Numbered from the stretch's first letter, positions 25,512 through 34,297 are shown. The stretch: DNA of 64,000 nucleotides from Ferrovibrio sp. MS7 (GCF_038404985.1 NZ_JBBKBA010000001.1:1454001-1518000), one strand, 5' to 3'. Program-made: numbers and translations. The notes: generated by a model from the sequence alone, not told the origin.

Positions 25512-26006
25512 ATGCCGGGAGAAAAGCCTTTCTGGCGCCGCAAGACGCTGAAGCAGCTCACCACCGCCGAGTGGGAGGCGCTCTGCGACGGCTGCGGCAA
25601 ATGCTGCCTCTATCGCCTCGAGGATGAGGACGAAGGCACGCTGGAGGCAACCAATGTCGCCTGCCGTCTGCTCGACTGCAAATCCGGCGCCTGCTCCAAT
25701 TACGCCAAGCGCAAGGAAATCGTGCCGGACTGCATCAAGCTGACCCCGGCTGTGGTGGCGAAGATGGACTGGCTGCCGGCCACCTGCGGCTATCGCCGGG
25801 TACATCTCGGCAAGGACCTGCCCTGGTGGCATTACCTCAAGAGCGGCGACCGCGATCTGGTGCATAAGCTCGGTGTCTCGGTGCGCGGCAAGGCGATCTC
25901 GGAATTGAAGGCCGGGCCGCTGGAGCATCATATCGTCGACTGGGTCGACCATCCTGGCCCGCCGAAGCCCAAGAAGTCGGCGAAGAAAAAGACCAAGCGG
26001 GGCTAA
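25512..26006 (+). CDS. ycgN: YcgN-family cysteine-cluster protein (UPF0260)
   Basis: The 164-residue protein has the CDGCGKCCLYR cluster at residues 25-35, plus LLDCKSGACSNY and PDCIKLTP, the eight-Cys pattern of the UPF0260/YkgJ-like putative zinc- or iron-binding family. The function is unknown. The C-terminal tail is Lys-rich. It follows phaZ by six bases and so is probably in the same transcript. Its final four bases overlap the tail of the convergent ATPase gene. Confidence 0.9.
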   Translation: MPGEKPFWRRKTLKQLTTAEWEALCDGCGKCCLYRLEDEDEGTLEATNVACRLLDCKSGACSNYAKRKEIVPDCIKLTPAVVAKMDWLPATCGYRRVHLGKDLPWWHYLKSGDRDLVHKLGVSVRGKAISELKAGPLEHHIVDWVDHPGPPKPKKSAKKKTKRG

Positions 26007-26773
26007 TTCTCGCTCTGACCCTCGTCATCCTCCGGCAGCGGCGCGTTGATCGCGTCGTCGTAATAGCTGTCCGGATCGGCGAAATAATTCTGCATCTCAT
26101 GGAAATGCGGCACATCGCGCAGGCGGCAGGGCGTGATGCCCTCGTCATTGATCAGTCGCAGGTCGGCGCCGGGCAGACCCATGATGATCGGCGAATGGGT
26201 GGCGATGATCGCCTGCACATGGCTGCCATTCTGCCAGCGGTCCATCAGGCGCAGGAAACGCCGCATGCGTTGCGGCGACAGCGCAGCCTCGGGCTCATCG
26301 AGGATATAGATGCTGGGCTTGCGGCTTTTGAACTTGCTCTCGAAGGTGGCGAGAAAAGATTCCCCATGACTCTGATCCAGCAGCTTCTTGCCGCCCCAAT
26401 AATCCTTGTCGCCTTCCTCGTCGATGTAGTTCGCCAGATTGAAGAAGCTTTCGGCGCGGAAGAAGAAGCCATGCGTCACCTTCGGTAGCCAGGCGGCCCG
26501 CAAGGCGTCGCGCAACGGATTGGCGCCACCGACATGCAGCAGCCGGTGATGCTGGTTGCCGCCATAGGCGGAAAAACCGCAAAGGCTGGCGATGGCTTCC
26601 AGGAGTGTCGATTTGCCGCTGCCATTCTCGCCTGCCAGAATCGTGATGGGGGCCGTGAAGCCGAGCTGGAAGTCATCCTCGAGCCAGGAGAGACGCGAGA
26701 ACGGGAAGGCCGCGCGGTCGATCCGTTCCGGCAGCAAGATCAGGCGTTTCAAGAAAGGGGCGGAGAGCGGCAT
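26003..26773 (-). CDS. AAA family ATPase (COG3910 type), tandem copy 2
   Basis: The 256-residue protein has Walker [16 protein letters not shown] (about 48-62), Walker B YILDEPEAALSPQR, and IIATHSPIIMGLPGA, the ABC/SMC-like layout of predicted ATPases in COG3910. The spacing between the Walker motifs is short, with no coiled coil, and no nuclease domain is fused. It begins five bases after the stop of a close paralogue, so the pair forms an operon. The family function is unknown; related ATPases act in DNA repair or phage defence when joined to nuclease partners, none of which is seen here. Confidence 0.88.
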   Translation of the reverse strand: MPLSAPFLKRLILLPERIDRAAFPFSRLSWLEDDFQLGFTAPITILAGENGSGKSTLLEAIASLCGFSAYGGNQHHRLLHVGGANPLRDALRAAWLPKVTHGFFFRAESFFNLANYIDEEGDKDYWGGKKLLDQSHGESFLATFESKFKSRKPSIYILDEPEAALSPQRMRRFLRLMDRWQNGSHVQAIIATHSPIIMGLPGADLRLINDEGITPCRLRDVPHFHEMQNYFADPDSYYDDAINAPLPEDDEGQSEN

Positions 26774-26778
26774 GGCGT

Positions 26779-27564
26779 TCAGTAAGGCTCGTCATCCGGG
26801 TCGAACGGCAGGGCCGGGGGCAGATCGGGCAGCGGCGTGTTGATGGCTTCGTCGTAATAGCTGTCGGGATCGTCGAAATAGCCCTGCAACTCGCGGAAAT
26901 GCGGCACATCGCGCAGGCGACAGGGCGCGATGCCCTCGGCATTGATCAGCCGCAGGTCGGCGCCGGGCAGCCCCATGATGATCGGCGAATGGGTGGCGAT
27001 GATGGCCTGGGTGCGGCTCGAGGTCTGCCATTCATCCAGGATACGGATGAACTGCCGCAGCCGCTGCGGCGACAAAGCCGCCTCGGGTTCGTCCAGGATG
27101 TAGAAGGCGCGCTCCTGGCTGTTCAGGCGGTGGCGGAAGGTGGCGAGGAAGGATTCGCCATGGCTCTGCCCATGCAGATTGCGGCCGCCCCAGGCATCGG
27201 GATTACCGTCGCGGTCGATATAGTCGGCGAGATTGAAAAAGCTTTCGGCACGGAAGAAGAAGCCCCGCGTCACCTTGGGCAGCCAGGAGGCACGCAGGGC
27301 ATGGGCCAGCGGATCGGAACCGACGCCTGACAGCAACTGGTGATCCCGGCTGCCGCCATAGGCCGGAAAACCGGCGAGGCGGGCAATGGCTTCCAGCAAG
27401 GTGGATTTGCCGCTGCCATTCTCACCGGCCAGGATGGTGATGGGCGAAGTCAGGCTGATCTCGAAGTCTTCGTTCAGCCATTTCAGCCGGCTGAATGGGA
27501 AGAGATCCGGAAGCATCCGCTCCGGCAGCAGGGTGATGCGCTTGAGAAACGGGCTGGTCAGCAT
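26779..27564 (-). CDS. AAA family ATPase (COG3910 type), tandem copy 1
   Basis: The 261-residue protein is a close paralogue of the gene that follows. By eye about two thirds of the positions are identical over their whole length, including FLKR..LLPER, FFFRAESFFNL, QSHGESFLATF and PDSYYDEAIN. Walker A is [15 protein letters not shown] and Walker B is YILDEPEAALSPQR. ATG 27564 is chosen because it gives the same N-terminus as the paralogue; a longer frame to 27840 would overlap the divergent phosphatase gene. The C-terminus ends in an acidic DPDDEPY. The two may form a heterodimer, since ATPases of this fold work as dimers. Confidence 0.88.
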   Translation of the reverse strand: MLTSPFLKRITLLPERMLPDLFPFSRLKWLNEDFEISLTSPITILAGENGSGKSTLLEAIARLAGFPAYGGSRDHQLLSGVGSDPLAHALRASWLPKVTRGFFFRAESFFNLADYIDRDGNPDAWGGRNLHGQSHGESFLATFRHRLNSQERAFYILDEPEAALSPQRLRQFIRILDEWQTSSRTQAIIATHSPIIMGLPGADLRLINAEGIAPCRLRDVPHFRELQGYFDDPDSYYDEAINTPLPDLPPALPFDPDDEPY

Positions 27565-27751
27565 CGGCGCTGCTCCGAAAGGCGAGAAGTATGAAGAGGC
27601 AATATGATTAAGAGGGTAGCGCATAAAGAACATTATGGCAACATAAGAATCGCCGGCGATACGATTTTCCGCCCGTCTGCCGCGACGGCAGCACTGGCAC
27701 GCGGTGAGGGTTCGCGCATAATCGGCGCCTTGCCGGAGGGTGCCCTTATTC

Positions 27752-28267
27752 ATGTCTGATTCCATTTCGCTGGACGCTGCCCTGATTGCTTCGCTGTCCC
27801 AGATCAAGCTGCTGTCGCTCGATCTCGATGGCACGCTCACCGATGGCGGGCTGTATTATTTCGAGGATGGCGGCGAGGCGCGCAAATACCATGTGCAGGA
27901 TGGCTTCGGCATCGTCGCGGTGCAGAAGGCCGGCATCGCCGTCTGCCTGATCACCATGAGCAATACGCCGGCCATCGCGCGCCGCGCCGAGCGGCTGCGC
28001 ATCAAGCATTGCCATATGGGCGTGCATGACAAGCTGCCGGTGCTCAGGACGATCTGCGCTGATCTCGGCATCGGTCTGCACCAGGTGGCGCATATGGCTG
28101 ATGACATCAACGACCTCACCGTGCTGCACGAAGTTGGCCTGCCGATTGCGGTGGCCAATGCGCGGCCGGCAGTGAAACAGGCATCGCGCTATGTCACGCA
28201 AGCCAAGGGTGGCGATGGCGCCGTGCGCGAGATTTGCGATTTCCTGCTCGACTATCAGAAAAGATAA
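27752..28267 (+). CDS. kdsC: HAD-IIIA phosphatase, KdsC/YrbI-like
   Basis: The 171-residue protein begins the HAD motif at LLSLDLDGTLTDGGLYY (nucleophile Asp24, general acid Asp26) and continues with KYHVQDGFGIVAVQKAGI and the Mg2+-binding MADDINDL. This is the tetrameric KdsC family that dephosphorylates KDO-8-phosphate in LPS core synthesis. No other KDO synthesis gene is adjacent, but the KDO transferase waaA lies 10 kb away. Related sugar-acid phosphatases (neuraminate-9-P) cannot be excluded. ATG 27752 is supported by GGAGG upstream; a GTG at 27740 is less likely. Confidence 0.82.
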   Translation: MSDSISLDAALIASLSQIKLLSLDLDGTLTDGGLYYFEDGGEARKYHVQDGFGIVAVQKAGIAVCLITMSNTPAIARRAERLRIKHCHMGVHDKLPVLRTICADLGIGLHQVAHMADDINDLTVLHEVGLPIAVANARPAVKQASRYVTQAKGGDGAVREICDFLLDYQKR

Positions 28268-28281
28268 GGGAGAAGAGTCCG

Positions 28282-29190
28282 ATGGCCATCGATTTCCAGG
28301 GGCGCGTTGCCATTGTCACCGGTGCCGGCTCGGGCTTGGGCCGCAGCCATGCGCTGGCGCTGGCTGCGCGCGGCGCCCGCGTGGTGGTGAACGATCTCGG
28401 CGGCGCGGTGGATGGCACCGGCGGTTCGGCCAAGGCGGCGGACCAAGTGGTGGCTGAGATCAAGGCCGCTGGTGGTGAAGCGGTGGCGAACCATGACAGC
28501 GTTTCCGATGCGGCAGGTGCCGCACGCATCGTTCAGGCGGCCATGGATGCCTGGGACCGCGTCGATGTGCTGGTGAACAATGCCGGTATCCTGCGCGACA
28601 AGAGCTTCGCCAAGATGGAACTCGGTGATTTCGATACCGTGGTGGATGTGCATCTGCTTGGCTCGGCCTATGTCACCAAGGCAGCCTGGCCGGTGATGCA
28701 GGCGCAAAATTACGGCCGCATCGTCATGACCACTTCGGCTGCCGGGCTCTATGGCAATTTCGGCCAGACCAACTATGCCGCCGCCAAGCTCGGCCTGGTC
28801 GGCCTGATGAACGCGCTGAAGCAGGAAGGTGCCAAGAACGGCATCCTGGTCAACACCATCGCGCCGGTGGCCGCCACGCGCATGACCGAAGCCCTGTTTC
28901 CGCCGGCCCTGCTGCCGCATCTCAAGCCGGAATACATCACCGCCGCCGTGGTCTATCTCTGCTCGGAAGCCTGCAATGCCACCGGCGATATCGTTTCCGC
29001 CGGCGCCGGCTTCTATGCCAAGGCGCAGGTGGTGGAAAGCGAAGGCGTGTTCTTCGGTGCCGGCAGCAGTGTGTCGCCAGAAATGATCGCCGAGAATTAC
29101 GGCCGCATTACCGATATGAGCCAGGCGCGCGCCTATGCCGCGGCCATGGAGGAAGTGGCGAAGATTTTTGGCTTCTTCCAGAAGAAGTGA
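28282..29190 (+). CDS. SDR family dehydrogenase, MFE-2 3-hydroxyacyl-CoA dehydrogenase-like
   Basis: The 302-residue Rossmann enzyme has VTGAGSGLGRSHALALA (cofactor site), VVVNDLGGAVDG (NAD preference), NNAGILRDKSFAKM, and the catalytic Ser, Tyr and Lys in TTSAAGLYGNFGQTNYAAAK. The GILRDKSFAKM block and length are typical of the (3R)-hydroxyacyl-CoA dehydrogenase domain of multifunctional enzyme type 2, so a role in fatty acyl-CoA oxidation is likely. AAGGGAGAAGAG precedes ATG 28282, and the gene begins 14 bases after the phosphatase gene. Confidence 0.88.
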   Translation: MAIDFQGRVAIVTGAGSGLGRSHALALAARGARVVVNDLGGAVDGTGGSAKAADQVVAEIKAAGGEAVANHDSVSDAAGAARIVQAAMDAWDRVDVLVNNAGILRDKSFAKMELGDFDTVVDVHLLGSAYVTKAAWPVMQAQNYGRIVMTTSAAGLYGNFGQTNYAAAKLGLVGLMNALKQEGAKNGILVNTIAPVAATRMTEALFPPALLPHLKPEYITAAVVYLCSEACNATGDIVSAGAGFYAKAQVVESEGVFFGAGSSVSPEMIAENYGRITDMSQARAYAAAMEEVAKIFGFFQKK

Positions 29191-29202
29191 CGCGGCGCAA
29201 GC

Positions 29203-29320
29203 CCCCCGGGTCAAGCCCGGGGGTGACGCCTAGTGTTGATAGCCTCGTCATGCCCGGCCCTTCGGGCCTGTGCGCCCATGAACGCCCCTTGGCGCTCACG
29301 CGCTTACAGTGAGCCGGGCA
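29203..29320. repeat. Hairpin pair downstream of the SDR gene
   Basis: CCCCCGGG and CCCGGGGG form a hairpin at 29203-29223. A second, longer inverted repeat has arms TGCCCGGC (29251-29258) and GCCGGGCA (29313-29320) and starts with CGTCATG at 29246. The composition resembles the REP-like elements at 15.7 and 54.8 kb, though this copy is less regular. It lies between convergent genes and may also end transcription. Confidence 0.6.
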
Positions 29321-29329
29321 TCACTTTAT

Positions 29330-30682
29330 TCAGTAATGCATCTCGGCGAAGACGACGCGGTTCTCGGCTGTCGGCCAGCTCTGCACCGCGAAGTTTTCGT
29401 CATTGCCGCGCACCAGCACGGTGCGGGGCGCCGCCGCCGGCAGCCGCAGCGTACCGGTGGATAGTGCGGGCACGCCTTCGCTCACGCCCGGCGCCACAGC
29501 GCCATCGATGGTGAAGACATCGCGGCCATGGCCGAAATAGCCACGCGGCCGGGTCAGCGTGATCGACGAGCCAGCCGCCTTGTCGGCATCGCTCAGGCGG
29601 CCCGGGCGCAGATGCACCAGGTTGGATGAGCGCGGGAAGGGCGTGCGGTAGATATGGGTGATCGCTTCGCCCGGCGCGCTGACCACGAATTCATAGGTCG
29701 CGTCCGGCTTGGCGGTGAAGGGGCCCCAGAGGCCATCGCTGCCGGTGGTTTTGCTATGCACCAGGCCGCGCCGCTGGCCGGTCGCCGGATCGGTCTCATA
29801 GATTTCCACCTTGGCGCCGGCAACCGGCAGATTGGTCGGCGTGCCGCCCGGCATGCCGTTCACCTTGCCGTTCAGTACCGGTGCGGCCTCGGCCTGGATC
29901 GCGAGGCTTGCCGGCGGCTTGCCGAGCAGGAATTCATAAATTGCCGCGAAGGCCTTGGGATGGAACGCTACCTCGCGGTGGTCCAGGCCCGGCAGCACGA
30001 TATCCTTGGCGCCCTTCAGGGCCGGTCCCTCGAAGGTGACGCCGGTGGGCGTGCCGGCCGGCAGGCCGAGATAACGGCCATCGGGTTGAGCGAATTTGTC
30101 GGCATTGTCGGATCGCGTGGTGGCCCATTGCGTGCCGGGCACCACTTCGTTCGGCCCGTCATTGAGCTGGCGCAGGAAAGCACCGGCGCCGTTGAATTCG
30201 CTGCCGACCAGGATGCGGTCGGAGACGATCACGCCATGGTTCGGCGTACCGCAGAGGATGGCATGGCTGACATGGGCGGTGCCGCCGCCATTCTTGATGA
30301 AATTGCGCACCGCGTTGCCGCCGCGCGAGGAGGCGACCAGCGCGACTTTCTCGGCGCCGGTGCGTTGCTTCACTTCGGCGACAAAGGCGGCGAGTTCTTG
30401 GCGGGCCTCGGCGGTGGAGGAGCGCAGTTCCTGCTCTTTGTCATCGACGCTGCGCGATAGCGGATAGCGGAAGTCGATGGCGGCCAGGCGGTCGCGCGGA
30501 AAGCCGTTCGATTCAAAGCGCCACAGCATGGTGTGCCACAAGGCGGCGGTGTCGCCATTGCCATGCACGAACACGATCGGCACCGGTGGCGGCACCACCG
30601 GCGTGCTGGCGCAGCCGAGCAGTGGCAGCGTGGCTGCACCGGCAGTGCCGAGCAGGAAGGAGCGGCGGGAAACAGGCAGCAT
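29330..30682 (-). CDS. Exported alpha/beta hydrolase (lipase) with Tat-type lipoprotein signal
   Basis: The 450-residue protein starts with SRRSFLLGTAGAATLPLLGC, combining a twin-arginine motif with a lipobox Cys, so it is probably a Tat-exported lipoprotein. The hydrolase domain has IVFVHGNGDTAALW (oxyanion region), the nucleophile elbow LVASSRGGNA, and LPGLDHREVAFHPKAF with a likely catalytic His. After about residue 270 a carboxypeptidase-regulatory-like beta domain follows (VAGAKVEIYETDPATGQR), then a further domain. The start is supported by CGGAG nine bases upstream. The substrate is unknown; lipids or short polyesters are plausible. Confidence 0.85.
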   Translation of the reverse strand: MLPVSRRSFLLGTAGAATLPLLGCASTPVVPPPVPIVFVHGNGDTAALWHTMLWRFESNGFPRDRLAAIDFRYPLSRSVDDKEQELRSSTAEARQELAAFVAEVKQRTGAEKVALVASSRGGNAVRNFIKNGGGTAHVSHAILCGTPNHGVIVSDRILVGSEFNGAGAFLRQLNDGPNEVVPGTQWATTRSDNADKFAQPDGRYLGLPAGTPTGVTFEGPALKGAKDIVLPGLDHREVAFHPKAFAAIYEFLLGKPPASLAIQAEAAPVLNGKVNGMPGGTPTNLPVAGAKVEIYETDPATGQRRGLVHSKTTGSDGLWGPFTAKPDATYEFVVSAPGEAITHIYRTPFPRSSNLVHLRPGRLSDADKAAGSSITLTRPRGYFGHGRDVFTIDGAVAPGVSEGVPALSTGTLRLPAAAPRTVLVRGNDENFAVQSWPTAENRVVFAEMHY

Positions 30683-30805
30683 GGCGTTCACTCCGAGACG
30701 ATTCTTATCTTTTCCAGCATGACAGCGGCCCCAGGGCTGGCCGTCAAGCATGGGTGGATGCTAATCATGACAATATGATGACAGTTATGTGAAGCCCCGC
30801 CGACA

Positions 30806-32041
30806 ATGACCCCCCGCCGCCTGATTCTGCTGCTTTCCGCGCTGGGCGTGTTTGGCATCCTGCCCAATTCCAGTTTCCCCGCCCTGGTGCCGGATTTCAT
30901 TGCCGCCTGGGGCCTAAGCAATGCCGAGGCCGGCTGGATCGCCGGCATGTACTACCTCGGCTACATGGCCTGCGTCGCCACGGCGATGCTGCTTACCGAC
31001 CGTATCGATGCCAAATGGGTATTCCTCACCGGCTGCGTGCTGGCCGGTGGCAGCACCATCATCTACGCCGCCATTGCCGATGGCTTCTGGAGCGCCATGC
31101 TGCTGCGCGGTATCGCGGGGATCGGCCATGCCGCGATCTACATGCCCGGTCTGCGGGCGCTCACCGACCGGCTGAACCTGCTGCCGGGCGGCTCCGGCCC
31201 GGCGCTGCAAAGCCGTGCCGTCACCCTCTACACCGCCTGCTACTCGGTCAGCATCGCCGCCAGCTTCACGCTCACCGGCCTGCTGGCGGAGTGGTTCGGC
31301 TGGCGTGTCAGCTTCGCCGTTGTCGGCGCCCTGGCGCTGCTGCCCGCGATAGTGACCTGGCTGGTATTGTCGGATCTGCCGCCGCCGAAAACCGCAGGCA
31401 AGCCGCGGCTCGACTGGCGGCCGGTGTTCCGCAACCGGGCCGCCCTTGGCTATATCGTCGCCTATGGCGCCCATGGCTTCGAGCTGATGGCGATGCGCAC
31501 CTGGCTCACGGCGTTTCTGGTTTTCGCCCTGGCGCGCGAGGCGGCGAACGCGCCCTCCTGGCTGCCCGGGCCGACCTTGCTCGCCGCTTTCGTCACCCTG
31601 ATCGGCCTGCCGGCCAGCCTGCTTGGCAACGAGGTGGCGTTGAAGGTCGGCCGCCGCCGCGCACTGATGGTGATCATGGGTATCTCGGCGCTGATGGGCA
31701 TCGCCTATGGCTTTGTCAGCGCGCTGCCTGTGCTCTGGCTGCTGCTCTACATGTGCGTCTACTTCATCTTCATCTGCGGCGATTCCGGCTCGCTCACCGC
31801 CGGCATGATGGCGGCGGCCGATCCGGCCTCGCGCGGCGCCACCATGGCGGTGCATTCGATCTTCGGCTTCGGCGCCAGCGTGCTTGGGCCGCTCTGCGTC
31901 GGCCTGGCGCTCGATGCCGTGTTCCCGGTCTTCGGCCAGGGTGTGCTGTCCTGGGGCTTGGGCCTGGCGGTGATGGGCTTTGGTGCCGGCCTGGGGCCGC
32001 TGGCGCTGTGGTGGTGGGCGCGGGAGAAAGCCCCCAACTAG
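30806..32041 (+). CDS. MFS transporter
   Basis: The 411-residue protein has 12 predicted membrane helices and the MFS pattern: NSSFPALVPDFIAAW in helix 1, AGWIAGMYYLGYM in helix 2, LLTDRIDAKWVF in the following loop, and GIAGIGHAAIYMPG in helix 4. It resembles uncharacterised sugar- or drug-type carriers; no substrate can be assigned. It is divergent from the lipase gene with about 120 bases between. Its end converges on the DoxX gene, with a 6-bp hairpin TAGAGC/GCTCTA at the junction. Confidence 0.87.
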   Translation: MTPRRLILLLSALGVFGILPNSSFPALVPDFIAAWGLSNAEAGWIAGMYYLGYMACVATAMLLTDRIDAKWVFLTGCVLAGGSTIIYAAIADGFWSAMLLRGIAGIGHAAIYMPGLRALTDRLNLLPGGSGPALQSRAVTLYTACYSVSIAASFTLTGLLAEWFGWRVSFAVVGALALLPAIVTWLVLSDLPPPKTAGKPRLDWRPVFRNRAALGYIVAYGAHGFELMAMRTWLTAFLVFALAREAANAPSWLPGPTLLAAFVTLIGLPASLLGNEVALKVGRRRALMVIMGISALMGIAYGFVSALPVLWLLLYMCVYFIFICGDSGSLTAGMMAAADPASRGATMAVHSIFGFGASVLGPLCVGLALDAVFPVFGQGVLSWGLGLAVMGFGAGLGPLALWWWAREKAPN

Positions 32042-32050
32042 AGCAATGCT

Positions 32051-32515
32051 CTAACGCCGCAGGCGCGGATTTAGCGGTTCCCAGAACAGGCGGTCGAGCG
32101 AGAGTGAGCCGGGGCCACGGATAACCAGCAGCAGTAGGCCGCCGGCCCACAACAGGTGATCGCTCCAGTCGCCGGGATAAACCCACTGGATCACCAGTGT
32201 CACCACCAAAAGGCCGGCGGCGGCGAAGCGGCCGAACAGGCCGAAAAGCAGCAGGGCCGAAAGGATCAGTTCGCCACCGGCGCCCAGCATGGCGGCGGTT
32301 TCCGGGCCCAGCAGCGGCACGCGGTATTCATTGGCGAAGATATCGACCACGCCGGCCGCCAGACGTGGCGGTATTTCCGGCAGCATGCCCGAAGCCGTGG
32401 TGGTGACCTTGGTGAGGCCGGACCGCCAGAACAGTATCGCGAGCGCGATGCGCAGCATCAGCAGCGCCGGACTGAGCGGCAAGGCGGTGAGGGCGCTGCG
32501 GATCGCGAACAGCAT
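32051..32515 (-). CDS. DoxX family membrane protein (HvfX-like)
   Basis: The 154-residue protein has four hydrophobic segments and the DoxX pattern: LMLRIALAILFWRSGLTKV, a loop with NEYRVPLLGPETAA, and GGELILSALLLFGLFGRFAA. It is the last gene of an operon with the DUF2063 and DUF692 genes, six bases after the former. DoxX proteins are regular partners in such operons, where they are called HvfX. A role in quinone or thiol redox chemistry at the membrane is proposed for the family but not shown. Confidence 0.88.
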   Translation of the reverse strand: MLFAIRSALTALPLSPALLMLRIALAILFWRSGLTKVTTTASGMLPEIPPRLAAGVVDIFANEYRVPLLGPETAAMLGAGGELILSALLLFGLFGRFAAAGLLVVTLVIQWVYPGDWSDHLLWAGGLLLLVIRGPGSLSLDRLFWEPLNPRLRR

Positions 32516-32521
32516 GGTGCG

Positions 32522-33289
32522 TCAGCCGGGCCGTCCGAAGACGCCGCCTTCCAGGCACCAGGCAAAACTGGCGGTGAAGTCGAATGTTCCGGCTGCCTGT
32601 GCCACCGCCTGGGCTTGGGCCACCGCCTTGGCCAGCGATTTGCCGGCGAGAATGGTGTCGAGGAAGACGGCTTCCGCGGCCGTCAGCTTGCACCAGCGCA
32701 GATCGATGCCGGCACGCCAGACCAGCAATTGCTCGCCGCCCTGCTTCAGGTCGATGCTGTCGATGGCTGGTGCATCGGGCTGGTGCACCTGCCAGATCTC
32801 GCTGACCGGCCAGGGCGTATCGAGGCGGCGGGCGGAAGGATGCAGCCGCAAGGCCCGCTTCGCCATGGCTTCGGCATCGCCGATATCGTCGGCGCCCAGC
32901 GGTGGCGCATCCTCGGCATGATAGGCCTGATGCAAGGCCCATTCGAAAGCCGCGACGCAGGGCAGGTAGGCATGGCCGGCGAGATCGCGCAACGCCCGCA
33001 ATGCCGCCGGAAAGTCGCCGCCATACATGAACAGCCGGGGGTCGCGCGGCGGCTGGCGCAAGACGAAGTCACGTGCCGCCTGGGTGAAGAAGGCTTCGCC
33101 GACCAGGGCATGGCTGACTGGAAACGTGGCAGCCAGCGCCTCGATCAGGCTGATACGGAACTGATCGGCATAGACCTGGATGCGGCTGGAGGCCGGGATG
33201 GCATCCTCTAGCACGCGCGCCGCCATGGCGCTGGGTCGTCCGACCAGGGCGGCGGCGAAATCGCGCTGCAGGTCAGGCAGCCTGTTCAT
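32522..33289 (-). CDS. HvfC/BufC-like DUF2063 protein
   Basis: The protein, about 255 residues, begins MNRLPDLQRDFAAAL and has the DUF2063 N-terminal fold (IQVYADQFRISLIEALAATFPV, FFTQAARDFVLRQPP, GHAYLPCVAAFEWA), annotated as a putative DNA-binding domain. In studied MNIO operons this partner (HvfC, BufC, MbnC-like) instead binds the precursor peptide and the oxidase. The start overlaps the upstream hvfB end by 17 bases; ATG 33301 is an alternative. The coupling and order match HvfB-HvfC-HvfX. Confidence 0.88.
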   Translation of the reverse strand: MNRLPDLQRDFAAALVGRPSAMAARVLEDAIPASSRIQVYADQFRISLIEALAATFPVSHALVGEAFFTQAARDFVLRQPPRDPRLFMYGGDFPAALRALRDLAGHAYLPCVAAFEWALHQAYHAEDAPPLGADDIGDAEAMAKRALRLHPSARRLDTPWPVSEIWQVHQPDAPAIDSIDLKQGGEQLLVWRAGIDLRWCKLTAAEAVFLDTILAGKSLAKAVAQAQAVAQAAGTFDFTASFAWCLEGGVFGRPG

Positions 33290-34205
33290 CGCCCTGCTCA
33301 TCAATGCCGTTCGGGCTGCTGTCGAGGGTGGCGGCGCGGTGGCGGTCGGCCAGGGCGGCTTCCGCCACCAGGGCACTGAGCGGCGGGATGTTGCTGTCCC
33401 ACTCGATCAGCGTCTCGGCTTCAGGAAATAGCTGCACCGCATGGCGGTAGAGCCGCCAGAGCGGTTCCGGCACCATGGTGCCATGGTCGTCGATCAGGAT
33501 GGCATCGCCGCCATCCAGCTCGGCCTCGCGGTATCCGGCGAGGTGAAGCTGCCGCACCGCCTGGCGTGGCAAGTCCTCAAGATAGGCTTCCGCCACCGCA
33601 TGGGCAGCGCCAGCGCCGATATGGTTGAAGCTCGAGACATAGATGTTGCCGATATCGCAGAGCAGGCCGCAGCCGGTGCTGGCCACCAGTTGCGTGAGGA
33701 AATCCACCTCCGACATATGGCTTTCGCTGTAGCGCAGGTAGGTCGCGGGATTCTCGATCAGGATCGGGCGCTGCAGGCGCTGCATCACTGCCGCGACATT
33801 GCGGCGGCAATGCTCCAGGGTCTCATCGGTATAAGGCAGCGGCAGTTGGTCGTTGTAGTAACGGCCATCGATGCCGGTCCAGGCGAGATGCTCAGAGACC
33901 AGCAGCGGTTCAGTCCGTGCCACCAGGGCAGCGAGCCGGTCGAGATGCGCCGCGTTCGGCGGTTCGCTGCCGCCAAGCCCAAGGCCGGTGCCATGCACGG
34001 CGATCGGCCAATGCTGGCGTGCCTGCTCCAGGTAATGCAGTGCCGCACCGCCGCCCATATAGCTCTCGGCATGGATTTCTAGCCAGCCGACCGGCGGGCG
34101 CTGCTCGAGCAAAGCCACATGATGCGGCGCGCGCATGCCGATGCCGGCCGGCAGCGGCATGGCTGCGGCACCGGTGGAAGCGGCAAACGGGGCGGCCATC
34201 TGCAA
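33273..34205 (-). CDS. HvfB/BufB-like multinuclear iron oxidase (MNIO, DUF692)
   Basis: The 310-residue TIM-barrel protein has the DUF692 ligand motifs: WLEIHAESYM, AVHGTGLGLGG (His71), VSEHLAWTG (Glu105, His106), ILIENPATYLRYS (Glu151), LLCDIGNIYVSSFNH (Asp184, Asn187), HLAGYREAE and IDDHGTMV. MNIO enzymes use an iron cluster to modify Cys (or Asp/Asn) residues in small precursor peptides, making copper-binding peptides such as methanobactin and bufferins. TTG 34205 lies eight bases after AAGGAG; ATG 34199 is an alternative. HvfC and DoxX follow in the same operon. No precursor gene is visible upstream, where the gap is only about 90 bases. Confidence 0.92.
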   Translation of the reverse strand: MQMAAPFAASTGAAAMPLPAGIGMRAPHHVALLEQRPPVGWLEIHAESYMGGGAALHYLEQARQHWPIAVHGTGLGLGGSEPPNAAHLDRLAALVARTEPLLVSEHLAWTGIDGRYYNDQLPLPYTDETLEHCRRNVAAVMQRLQRPILIENPATYLRYSESHMSEVDFLTQLVASTGCGLLCDIGNIYVSSFNHIGAGAAHAVAEAYLEDLPRQAVRQLHLAGYREAELDGGDAILIDDHGTMVPEPLWRLYRHAVQLFPEAETLIEWDSNIPPLSALVAEAALADRHRAATLDSSPNGIDEQGDEQAA

Positions 34206-34297
34206 CAGCCATACTCCTTGAGGCCAGGATCAGGATCGGAACCAGCGGATCATAACACCCGGTTGTGCGGCTTGACGCAAGGTTAACGCCGGTTGTT

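Noticed and set aside
34206-34297. A possible bufferin precursor ORF or ECF sigma-factor promoter in front of hvfB
   Set aside because: The only ATG frame encodes seven residues before a stop. GTTAACC resembles half of an ECF -35 element but has no matching -10. A TATGAT at 34254-34249 has no good -35.
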